The translations under genes were made by a program, and so were the position numbers. From the NCBI GenBank assembly GCA_017889845.1, contig JAGGAJ010000074.1, positions 1 to 8,744 on the forward strand: a stretch of 8,744 nt of DNA, read 5' to 3'. Below are positions 1 to 5,958 of this stretch, one piece after another. Positions within the stretch are counted from its first letter, which is position 1, and every line of letters starts with the position of its first letter. Under the pieces are notes generated by a model. That model made no database searches, was not told the origin of the DNA, and worked only from the letters and a program-made list of their open reading frames with translations. Source of the DNA: Deltaproteobacteria bacterium. GTDB lineage: Bacteria > Desulfobacterota > Deferrimicrobia > Deferrimicrobiales > Deferrimicrobiaceae.

Positions 1-1
1 G

Positions 2-202
2 GAGGCCCTGAAGTCGGAGGACGAGGGGACGCTGCGGGCCGCGGCGGACAAGCTGATCAAGGAGGCCCACGCCCTGGCGGAGCACATGTACCAGCAGACA
101 GCCTCCGCCCCCGGCGGCGGGGACGCGGGGGACGCCGCGAAGGGGAAGGGGCAGGAGGGCGACGTGGTGGACGCGGAGTACGAAGACCCGGGGAAGAAAT
201 AG
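2..202 (+). CDS. dnaK: DnaK (Hsp70) chaperone, C-terminal fragment
   Basis: This is the last 66 codons of an open frame that enters from the left edge and stops at TAG 200-202. The first part reads as amphipathic helix (EALKSEDEGTLRAAADKL and on to EHMYQQ), as in the helical lid of Hsp70. A Gly/Ala/Lys-rich flexible linker follows, and then the acidic tail GDVVDAEYED, which matches the conserved DVVDAEFEE-type end of bacterial DnaK. DnaK is the ATP-dependent cytoplasmic chaperone that refolds clients with a J-protein and GrpE; its acidic tail is known to aid client binding. Here the tail carries a few extra residues (PGKK) after the acidic motif. The ATPase and substrate domains lie outside the window. 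The next gene, hsp20, begins 62 bases later on the same strand, so co-transcription is likely. The family call rests on the tail and on the chaperone context. Confidence 0.85.
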   Translation, partial: EALKSEDEGTLRAAADKLIKEAHALAEHMYQQTASAPGGGDAGDAAKGKGQEGDVVDAEYEDPGKK

Positions 203-250
203 GCATCCCGGGGCGAATACAGACGTCCCGGCGCGCGACCCGGCCGGGGG

Positions 251-257
251 AAAGGAG
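251..257 (+). promoter_or_regulatory. Ribosome binding site of first hsp20
   Basis: AAAGGAG lies seven bases before ATG 265 and fixes that start. A near-identical AAAGGAGG (761-768) precedes the second hsp20 gene, so the duplicated genes share their translation signal as well. Confidence 0.7.
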
Positions 258-264
258 ACGTAGG

Positions 265-717
265 ATGGCGATCGTACGGTTGTGGGATCCGATGAAGGAG
301 CTTTCGGCGCTGCAGAGCCGCGTGAACCGCGTGCTGGAGGACACCTTCGGCACGCCCCTCCACCGCGGGGAGCAGCCGGGGGCGGGGACATGGGCTCCCG
401 CCGTGGACATTTTCGAGACGGCCGGGGAGATCGTCCTCAAGGCGGAGGTGCCCGGCATCGCGCGGGACCAGGTGCAGGTCGAGGTGGACGACGGCGTCCT
501 GTCGCTGCGGGGGGAGCGGAAGTTCGAGAAGGAGGTCAAGGAGGAGAACTACCACCGTGTGGAACGTGCCTACGGCGCCTTCCACCGCTCCTTCACGCTC
601 CCCGACTCCGTGGACCCGGAAAAGGTCCGGGCGACGCTCGCGGACGGCGTGCTCGAGGTTCGACTCGGGAAGCGCGAACAGGCGAAGCCGAAGCAGATCC
701 AGGTGAAGGTAAACTGA
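265..717 (+). CDS. Small heat shock protein, Hsp20/alpha-crystallin family (copy 1)
   Basis: A 150-residue ATP-independent holdase of the cytoplasm that binds unfolding proteins and passes them to DnaK and ClpB. The N-terminal arm opens with MAIVRLWDP and a short helix. The alpha-crystallin domain runs from about residue 43 (WAPAVDIFET) to about 136. It includes the family motif around EVPGI (61-65), the GVLSLRGER strand (77-85), the EENYHRVERAYGAFHRSF block (93-110) and the A-x-x-x-GVLEV motif near 124-132. The C-terminal tail carries an I-x-V anchor (IQV, 145-147), used in this family for oligomer assembly. Length is typical for bacterial class A Hsp20. The start at 265 is supported by the AAAGGAG site. 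It follows dnaK by 62 bases and precedes a second hsp20 of identical length, with which it shares about 94 of 150 residues without a gap. Confidence 0.95.
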   Translation: MAIVRLWDPMKELSALQSRVNRVLEDTFGTPLHRGEQPGAGTWAPAVDIFETAGEIVLKAEVPGIARDQVQVEVDDGVLSLRGERKFEKEVKEENYHRVERAYGAFHRSFTLPDSVDPEKVRATLADGVLEVRLGKREQAKPKQIQVKVN

Positions 718-724
718 AAACCGT

Positions 725-750
725 CCCGCCCGGGCGAGCACCCGGGCGGG
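725..750 (+). other. Perfect 10-bp GC hairpin between the two hsp20 genes
   Basis: CCCGCCCGGG (725-734), a six-base loop CGAGCA and CCCGGGCGGG (741-750) form a perfect inverted repeat made only of G and C. It starts eight bases after the first hsp20 stop and ends ten bases before the AAAGGAGG site of the second. No U-tract follows, so a classical intrinsic terminator is unlikely. It more likely protects or processes the mRNA between the two cistrons, or causes partial attenuation. The function is inferred; the symmetry is directly visible. Confidence 0.6.
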
Positions 751-776
751 AACCGCCCGGAAAGGAGGATGCGGAA

Positions 777-1229
777 ATGGCGATCGTTCGTTGGTGGGAC
801 CCATTGAGGGATCTTCCCTCCATCCAGGAGAAGATGAACCAGCTCTTCGAGGACACCCTGTCCCGCACCCGTGGACGGGAAGAGGGGCTGGGGACCGGGA
901 TGTGGACCCCCGCGGTGGACATCTACGAGACGGCCGAGTCGGTCGTGGTGAAGGCCGAGCTGCCGGGGCTGACCCGGGAGCAGGTCGGCATCGAGGTCAA
1001 GGACGGGGTCCTCACCCTGAAGGGGGAGCGGAAAGTGGAGAAGGAGGTCAAGGAGGAGAATTACCACCGCATCGAGCGCGCCTACGGCACGTTCCAGCGG
1101 TCCTTCTCCCTCCCGGCCAGCGTCGACCAGGAGAAGATCAGCGCGGCGCTCAAGGAGGGTGTCCTCGAGGTGACCTTGCCGAAGAGGGAACAGGCGAAGC
1201 CGAAGCAGATCAATGTTACCGTGAAGTAG
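777..1229 (+). CDS. Small heat shock protein, Hsp20/alpha-crystallin family (copy 2)
   Basis: A second 150-residue Hsp20, opening with MAIVRWWDP. The alpha-crystallin domain spans about residues 43-136, with WTPAVDIYET, ELPGL (61-65), GVLTLKGER (77-85), EENYHRIERAYGTFQRSF (93-110) and GVLEV (128-132). The tail holds an I-x-V anchor (INV, 145-147). An ungapped comparison by eye with copy 1 gives about 94 of 150 identical residues. Differences cluster in residues 11-40 (about 9 of 30 identical), the arm that usually sets client choice and oligomer form. Residues 81-110 are nearly unchanged. The start is set by AAAGGAGG at 761-768. This looks like a tandem duplication followed by divergence of the N-terminal arm, so the two may form mixed oligomers or have different clients; that last point is inference. 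Confidence 0.95.
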   Translation: MAIVRWWDPLRDLPSIQEKMNQLFEDTLSRTRGREEGLGTGMWTPAVDIYETAESVVVKAELPGLTREQVGIEVKDGVLTLKGERKVEKEVKEENYHRIERAYGTFQRSFSLPASVDQEKISAALKEGVLEVTLPKREQAKPKQINVTVK

Positions 1230-1248
1230 GGCGGCATCATCGCGGGAA

Positions 1249-1276
1249 GGCCTCCGGGGGTCCGCCCCCGGGGGCC
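1249..1276 (+). other. 12-bp GC hairpin upstream of the J-protein gene
   Basis: The arms GGCCTCCGGGGG (1249-1260) and CCCCCGGGGGCC (1265-1276) pair over 12 positions with one G-T pair and a four-base loop TCCG. It begins 20 bases after the second hsp20 stop and lies 18 bases before the AGGAAGG site (1294-1300) of the next gene. The sequence after it is GTGCGGGAAAG, with no U-tract. It could set the 3' end of a stable hsp20 mRNA segment or act as a weak or factor-assisted terminator that lowers downstream expression. Confidence 0.55.
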
Positions 1277-1305
1277 GTGCGGGAAAGTCGGCCAGGAAGG
1301 ACCGG

Positions 1306-2286
1306 ATGGATCCGAAAAAGAATTATTACGAGGTCCTGGGGGTCCCGGAGGGAGCTCCGGAGGAGGACGTCCGGAAAGCCTTCCGCCGCCTCGCGAAGAA
1401 GTACCACCCGGACGTGAATCCCGGCGACAGGACCGCCGAGTCCCGGTTCAAGGAGATCAACGAGGCCAACGAGGTCCTCAGCGACCGGAAGAAGCGGGAG
1501 GAGTACGAGGCGCTCCGGCAGGGGGCATTCGCCGGGCCTTTCCGCCGCGGCCCTTTCGGCCACGGCGGGGGCGGATTCGAGGGGTACCGCGCCGGTACCT
1601 TCGACCTGGGGGATCTTTTCGGGAACCTGTTCGAGGGCGGGGAGGCGGGTTTTACCCATCCGGGCAGGGGGAGCGATGTACGGGTGGAGATCGCCGTCGA
1701 TTTCCTGGACATGGTGAAGGGCGCCGTCCGGGAAATCCTCTACCGGCGGCCCCGCGTCTGCGCCCAGTGCCGCGGCACCGGACGGTCGGGGCGGAAGGGG
1801 TGCCCCGCCTGCTTCGGCCGCGGGGTGACGGAAGTCGAGGAACGGGTGAAGATCAAGATCCCGGCGGGCGCCCGGGACGGTGCTGCCGTCCGCGTTCCCT
1901 CCAAGGGGGAGGAGCGGTCCGCGCCGGGCGCCAGCGGCGACCTGATGGTGGAGCTCCGGATGCTCTCCCACCCGTTTTTCCGCCGGGAGGGGAACGACAT
2001 CCTGCTCGACGTGCCGATCCGGTTCTCGGAGGCGGTGAGGGGGGCGAAGATCGAGGTCCCCACGGTCGATGGCCCCGTGACGGTGACGGTGCCGGCCGGC
2101 TCCCCGAGCGGCAGGAAGCTGCGGCTGAAGGGGAGGGGAGTCCCGACACCCGGCACGGTGGAGCGCGGGGACCAGTTCGTGGTGCTCCACGTAGTGGTGC
2201 CGAAGAGCCGCTCCGAGGAGTTCCTGCGGCTGGTGGACCGGATTTCGGAGTTCGAAGACCCGGATCCCCGGGGGCATTGGAACTGA
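1306..2286 (+). CDS. DnaJ/CbpA-like J-domain co-chaperone with reduced zinc region
   Basis: A 326-residue J-protein that should stimulate DnaK ATP hydrolysis and deliver clients. The J-domain (about 5-70) holds the catalytic HPD at 34-36. A Gly/Phe-rich linker follows (72-118, with GPF, GGGGF, LGDLFGNLFEGG). The zinc region is short: only two CxxCxGxG motifs, CAQCRGTG (152-159) and CPACFGRG (166-173), where classical DnaJ has four. Two beta-sandwich C-terminal substrate domains follow (about 175-305), with IPAGARDG and VPAGSPSG-type turns. Length lies between CbpA (about 306) and DnaJ (about 375). ATG 1306 has AGGAAGG five bases upstream and begins right at the J-domain (MDPKKNYYEVLGV). It probably serves the DnaK encoded just upstream. 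It could be labelled DnaJ or CbpA; a one-zinc-site intermediate fits best. Confidence 0.92.
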   Translation: MDPKKNYYEVLGVPEGAPEEDVRKAFRRLAKKYHPDVNPGDRTAESRFKEINEANEVLSDRKKREEYEALRQGAFAGPFRRGPFGHGGGGFEGYRAGTFDLGDLFGNLFEGGEAGFTHPGRGSDVRVEIAVDFLDMVKGAVREILYRRPRVCAQCRGTGRSGRKGCPACFGRGVTEVEERVKIKIPAGARDGAAVRVPSKGEERSAPGASGDLMVELRMLSHPFFRREGNDILLDVPIRFSEAVRGAKIEVPTVDGPVTVTVPAGSPSGRKLRLKGRGVPTPGTVERGDQFVVLHVVVPKSRSEEFLRLVDRISEFEDPDPRGHWN

Positions 2287-2292
2287 ATCCCC

Positions 2293-2298
2293 TATAAT
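2293..2298 (+). promoter_or_regulatory. Possible -10 box (TATAAT) upstream of htpX
   Basis: A perfect TATAAT sits in the 48-base gap after the J-protein stop, in a locally AT-richer patch (CTATAATGGAATCAATACA) that stands out from the GC-rich surroundings. A start about seven bases downstream would leave a leader of about 30 bases before ATG 2335. No good -35 hexamer lies at 16-18 bases; TTGGAA at 2277-2282 is only ten bases away. An internal promoter for htpX and the genes after it is possible but not proven. Confidence 0.4.
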
Positions 2299-2334
2299 GG
2301 AATCAATACACGGTAAGGGAGGGGGAGAAGACGC

Positions 2335-3189
2335 ATGGGCAACACGCTGAAGACGACGTTCCTGCTCGCGGTCCTCACGATCCTGTTCGTGCTGGTGGGG
2401 AAGGCCATCGGTGGGCAGTCCGGCATGGTCATCGCCTTCGGGCTGGCGATCGTGATGAACGTGGGTTCCTACTGGTTTTCCGACAAGATCGTCCTGCGGA
2501 TGTACAGGGCGCGGGAGGTGACGGAGGCCGAGGCGCCCCAGCTTCACGGGACGGTCCGCCGGCTTGCGACCGCCGCGGGGGTCCCGATGCCGAAGGTGTG
2601 CATCATCCCCGAGGAGTCCCCCAACGCTTTCGCCACGGGCCGCAACCCGGCCCACGCGGTGGTGGCGGTGACCGAGGGGATCGTGCGGATCCTCTCCCCG
2701 GAGGAACTCGAGGGCGTTCTCGCCCACGAGATGGCGCACGTGAAGAACCGGGACATCCTGATCGGGACGGTGGCGGCCACGCTGGCGGGGGCGATCATGA
2801 TGATGGCCCACATGGCGAGGTTCGCCGCCATCTTCGGCGGGGGGAGCCGGGACGACCGCGAGGGAGGCGGTGGGCTGGAACTGCTGGTTATGGCCATCCT
2901 CGCCCCCCTCGGGGCGATGCTGGTGCAGATGGCGGTTTCCCGCTCCCGGGAGTACCTGGCCGACGAGACGGGGGCGCGCTTCTGCGGGAGGCCCGAGGCG
3001 CTCGCCCGGGCGCTGGAGAAGATCGCGGGATGGTCGCGGCAGGTCCCGATGCACGCCTCTCCGGCCACGGCCCACATGTTCATCCTGAGCCCGCTGTCCG
3101 GCGGCGGCCTCATGAGCCTGTTCAGCACGCACCCGCCGGTCGAGAAGCGGATCGAGCGGCTGCTCGCGCTGCGGGGCATCTCCCGGTGA
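2335..3189 (+). CDS. htpX: HtpX-family membrane zinc metalloprotease
   Basis: A 284-residue M48 peptidase that cleaves damaged or misassembled inner-membrane proteins, with its active site facing the cytoplasm. Two membrane segments lie near the N-terminus (about 7-24 and 29-48). The soluble part then holds NAFATGRNP (98-105) and the zinc motif HEMAH (131-135; ligands H131 and H135, catalytic E132). Two further hydrophobic stretches follow (about 141-167 and 182-202). The third ligand is probably E206 in SRSREYLADE, the conserved family block. The C-terminus has the usual STHPPVEKRIERL (264-276). Length and order match HtpX from Gram-negative bacteria (about 285-293), and no key residue is missing. 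The purine-rich AGGGAGGGGGAG lies just before ATG 2335. Its place among heat shock genes fits its known stress role beside FtsH. Confidence 0.96.
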   Translation: MGNTLKTTFLLAVLTILFVLVGKAIGGQSGMVIAFGLAIVMNVGSYWFSDKIVLRMYRAREVTEAEAPQLHGTVRRLATAAGVPMPKVCIIPEESPNAFATGRNPAHAVVAVTEGIVRILSPEELEGVLAHEMAHVKNRDILIGTVAATLAGAIMMMAHMARFAAIFGGGSRDDREGGGGLELLVMAILAPLGAMLVQMAVSRSREYLADETGARFCGRPEALARALEKIAGWSRQVPMHASPATAHMFILSPLSGGGLMSLFSTHPPVEKRIERLLALRGISR

Positions 3190-3202
3190 GGGGCCGGGAC
3201 GA

Positions 3203-3208
3203 GAGGAG
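3203..3208 (+). promoter_or_regulatory. Ribosome binding site deciding the start of the Clp ATPase
   Basis: GAGGAG lies 12 bases before ATG 3221 and 15 before the adjacent ATG 3224. The spacing is already long, so the first of the two ATG codons is preferred. Confidence 0.5.
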
Positions 3209-3220
3209 TCGGTAAACCCC

Positions 3221-5491
3221 ATGATGGAGATCTCGTTCTACCGGGAGAAGCTGTCCGAGTCGGGGCACCGGATGCTGAACACCTCGATCGAGGAGTCCCA
3301 GCGCCGGCACCACTACTACCTCGGGCTCGAGCACCTGTTCATCGCGTTCGCCGACCAGGAGAAGACGCTGTTCCAGGAGCTCATGGCCGCGATCGGCCTC
3401 AACGTCGAGGCCGTGCTGTACTCGGTCAACGAGCACCTGAACATCTCCCGGCAATACCTCGGGGTGGGCCTGAAGGTGCCCCCCGCCACCAAGCAGGTCT
3501 TCCGGGTCGCCTGGGAGACCGCCCAGAGGAACCGCCGCTCCCAGATCGACTCGGCGGACCTGTTCCTCGGGATCTTCCACGAGGTCCACTCGATCCCCGC
3601 CCGGATCCTAAAGAGCTACGGGGTCGACCCCTCCGTCGCCCTCTCCCGGTTCGCCGCCCAGCTGCGCAGCCGTGAGGAGAAGGTCGAGGAGTTCCGGAAG
3701 CGGTACGAACTCCCCGCGAACCTGCGCACCTTCGCCGTCAACCTGAACCTCCTGGCCCGGGAGGGGAAGATCCCCCCGATCATCGGCCGGGAGACGGAGA
3801 TCGACCAGATCGTCGAGTATCTCTGCCACAAGGACCGGTGCAACTCGGTGATGGTGCTGGGGGATCCCGGTGTGGGGAAGACCGCCGTGGTCGAGGGACT
3901 GGCGATGCGGCTGGAGTACGAACCGCACCGGGTGCCGGAGCGCCTGCGGGGCCACCAGGTGGTGAACCTCCAGATGAACACCGTCGTGGCCGGCACGGTC
4001 TTCCGCGGCATGTTCGAGGACCGGATCGAGAAGGTGATCGCCGAAGTCAAGGAGCGGAGGAACATCATCCTCTTCATCGACGAGGCGCACACCCTGATCG
4101 GCGCCGGTTCCGCCATGGGCGTGCCGTCGGACGCTGCGAACATCTTCAAGTCCGCCCTGGCCCGGGGCGAGGTGCAGATCATCGGGGCCACCACGGTGAC
4201 GGAGTACAAGGAGATCATCCAGGAGGACGAGGCGCTGTCCCGGCGCTTCCGGGTGGTGAAGATCGGGGAGCCGTCCCTGGACGAGACCCGGGAGATCCTC
4301 CTGGGGCTCAAGCCCCGCCTCGAGGCGAACTACGGGGTGACGATCCGGGACGAGGCGATCGACTTCGCCCTCTCCATGAGCGACCGGTACGCCCGCTCCC
4401 TGCGCCTGCCGGACAAGGTGATCAACTGGCTGGACACGGCGTGCGTCCGGGTGGAGATCCGGGGCGACGGCGAAAAGACCGTCGCGGCCTCCGACGTCCT
4501 CGACGTGATCTCCGGGGAAACGAAGACCCCCGCGGACATCGTGCGCCGGGACGTGGTCGACCGGTTCCGGGACATCGAGGAGCGGCTGTCCCGCCGCGTG
4601 GTGGGGCAGAGGGAGGCCATCGGCGCGGTAGCCAAGGCGCTCCGGATGAACAAGGGACCTCTGAAGGCGAACATCTACCGGCCGGACGGGGTGCTGCTCT
4701 TCCTCGGGCCCACGGGCGTCGGGAAGACGGAGATGGCCAAGGCGCTTGCGGAATACCTCTTCGGGGACGAGCGCCTCATGGTGCGCGTCGACATGTCCGA
4801 GTACCGCGACGGCGCGCTGGCCGTGGACAAGCTGATCGGCATGCCCCGGGGGATCGTGGGGTCGGAGAGGGGCGGCATCCTGACGAACCAGGTGAAGGAC
4901 AACCCGTACACAGTCGTCCTCCTCGACGAGATCGAGAAGGCGGACACCTACGTCCACAACCTCTTCCTGCAGGTCTTCGACGAGGGGTGGTTGACGGACG
5001 GGCGCGGGAAGAAGGTGTACTTCTCCGACGCCATCATCATCATGACGAGCAACCTGGGGGCGGAGGAGCTGGCGAAACTCACGCGCCCGCTGGGGTTCGG
5101 AGCGGGTCCGGAGGATTTCGAGCCGGTCCGGAAGGCGGTGCTCCGCGCGGCGGAGAACCGGTTCACCCCGGAGTTCATCAACCGGCTGGACGACATCGTC
5201 GTGTTCGCACCCCTTTCGTTCGAGGAGGTCCGCGCCATCGCGGAGCTCTACCTCGGCTCGATCCGCCGGATGATGGAGGCGCACGGGAAGACCCTGGCGG
5301 TGTCCGCCGCGGCCCTGTCCGCCCTGGCGCAGACGGGCTTCTCCGTCAAGTATGGCGCCCGGTTCCTCAAGAGGACGATCGACGAGAAGGTGAAGATGCC
5401 CGTGACGCTCAAGTGGAAGGAGTCCGACCACTTCCTCGTAGAGGAGGTCGGGGGAGAACCGGTGGTGATCACGCAGACGGTGCCGGTCTGA
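3221..5491 (+). CDS. ClpA/ClpC-like two-ring AAA+ unfoldase with variant pore loops
   Basis: A 756-residue Hsp100 protein, close to ClpA in length. The order is a double Clp N-domain (about 5-150), AAA-1 with Walker A GDPGVGKT (214-221), Walker B ILFIDEAH (283-290) and finger arginines R341/R342, a short linker (about 412-455), then AAA-2 with Walker A GPTGVGKT (496-503), Walker B VVLLDEIE (565-572), sensor-1 N611, NRLD arginine R655 and sensor-2 GAR (712-714). No coiled-coil middle domain is present, so it is not ClpB and not typical ClpC. The first pore loop reads GTVFRGMFE (F261), where ClpB has GAKYRGEFE. The second reads GIVG (544-547) instead of GYVG. LGF (624-626) sits where ClpA and ClpC carry the ClpP-docking IGL/VGF. 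ATP-driven unfolding with possible ClpP docking is inferred. No clpS or clpP adjoins it. Its stop overlaps the next start. Confidence 0.9.
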   Translation: MMEISFYREKLSESGHRMLNTSIEESQRRHHYYLGLEHLFIAFADQEKTLFQELMAAIGLNVEAVLYSVNEHLNISRQYLGVGLKVPPATKQVFRVAWETAQRNRRSQIDSADLFLGIFHEVHSIPARILKSYGVDPSVALSRFAAQLRSREEKVEEFRKRYELPANLRTFAVNLNLLAREGKIPPIIGRETEIDQIVEYLCHKDRCNSVMVLGDPGVGKTAVVEGLAMRLEYEPHRVPERLRGHQVVNLQMNTVVAGTVFRGMFEDRIEKVIAEVKERRNIILFIDEAHTLIGAGSAMGVPSDAANIFKSALARGEVQIIGATTVTEYKEIIQEDEALSRRFRVVKIGEPSLDETREILLGLKPRLEANYGVTIRDEAIDFALSMSDRYARSLRLPDKVINWLDTACVRVEIRGDGEKTVAASDVLDVISGETKTPADIVRRDVVDRFRDIEERLSRRVVGQREAIGAVAKALRMNKGPLKANIYRPDGVLLFLGPTGVGKTEMAKALAEYLFGDERLMVRVDMSEYRDGALAVDKLIGMPRGIVGSERGGILTNQVKDNPYTVVLLDEIEKADTYVHNLFLQVFDEGWLTDGRGKKVYFSDAIIIMTSNLGAEELAKLTRPLGFGAGPEDFEPVRKAVLRAAENRFTPEFINRLDDIVVFAPLSFEEVRAIAELYLGSIRRMMEAHGKTLAVSAAALSALAQTGFSVKYGARFLKRTIDEKVKMPVTLKWKESDHFLVEEVGGEPVVITQTVPV

Positions 5492-5958
5492 TGGCCGACG
5501 AAAAGGACAAGGGGTTCCGCGTGATCGACCGGCGGGGCCAGGAGGAGGCCCCTCCTTCGGCACCCCCTTCGCCACCCCCGGGCGAGACCGTTCCACCGCC
5601 GGCGCCGGAAGGGAACCGGCCCCCCGCGCCGGGTGTCCAAGGGGAGAAAGGCCGCGGGGAGGGCCGTCCGCAGGTGGGCGCCCCACGGTTCCTCGACCTC
5701 GTCCAGTCGATCCAGCTGGGAGCGATGGTCAGCCTCGGCATGGTGCAGGGCCCCGACGGGAAACAGCCCCCGGCGAACCTGCCCGCGGCAAAGGACGCCA
5801 TCGACATCCTGGGGATCCTGCAGGAGAAGACGAAGGGGAACCTGACGAAGGAAGAGGAGGAGGTCCTCCGCGAGGGGCTGTACCACCTCCGGATGGGGTA
5901 CGTGGCGCTGCTTTCGGCGCCCCCCGGCGGCGCGAACAAGGGAGGGAGCAAACGGTGA
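5491..5958 (+). CDS. DUF1844 domain protein with proline-rich N-terminus
   Basis: A 155-residue predicted cytoplasmic protein of unknown function. Residues 1-16 (MADEKDKGFRVIDRRG) resemble the short conserved opening of DUF1844 proteins. Residues 17-65 are rich in Pro, Gly and Glu and probably disordered. The domain proper runs about 67-142: FLDLVQSIQLGAMVSLGMVQGPDG, then NLPAAKDAIDILGILQEKTKGNLTKEEEE and a final LYHLRMGYVALL helix. The QEKTKGNLT and LRMxY blocks are the family hallmarks as I recall them. There is no signal peptide or membrane span. ATG 5491 shares its A with the TGA of the Clp gene, and no strong ribosome binding site precedes it, so translation is probably coupled to the unfoldase. 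Its own stop overlaps the protease start. The position suggests a role linked to proteolysis or envelope stress, but no activity can be read from the sequence. Confidence 0.85.
   Translation: MADEKDKGFRVIDRRGQEEAPPSAPPSPPPGETVPPPAPEGNRPPAPGVQGEKGRGEGRPQVGAPRFLDLVQSIQLGAMVSLGMVQGPDGKQPPANLPAAKDAIDILGILQEKTKGNLTKEEEEVLREGLYHLRMGYVALLSAPPGGANKGGSKR

Noticed and set aside
203..264. Possible CIRCE operator or promoter in front of the first hsp20
   Set aside because: I looked for TTAGCACTC with its inverted partner and for -35/-10 pairs and saw none. The only symmetry is a weak six-base stem (227-232 with 243-248).
282..1229. A 315-residue plus-strand frame that would fuse out-of-frame sequence to the second Hsp20
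   Set aside because: Its first half is a shifted reading of the first hsp20, and the second Hsp20 has its own strong ribosome binding site and ATG at 777.
1237..3222. 661-codon minus-strand frame opposite the J-protein and htpX genes
   Set aside because: It is antisense to two well-supported genes, and its product looks like biased-composition sequence.
3221..5491. Calling the first Clp ATPase a ClpG/ClpK-type or ClpB disaggregase
   Set aside because: It has no middle coiled-coil domain and no N-terminal zinc-finger extension, and it carries an LGF tripeptide at the ClpP loop, which points to a ClpA/ClpC-like partner of ClpP.
3608..5686. 692-codon minus-strand frame opposite the Clp gene
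   Set aside because: The translation is rich in His, Arg, Pro and Asp with no recognisable fold, and it is fully overlapped by a clear Hsp100 gene. It is a composition artefact.
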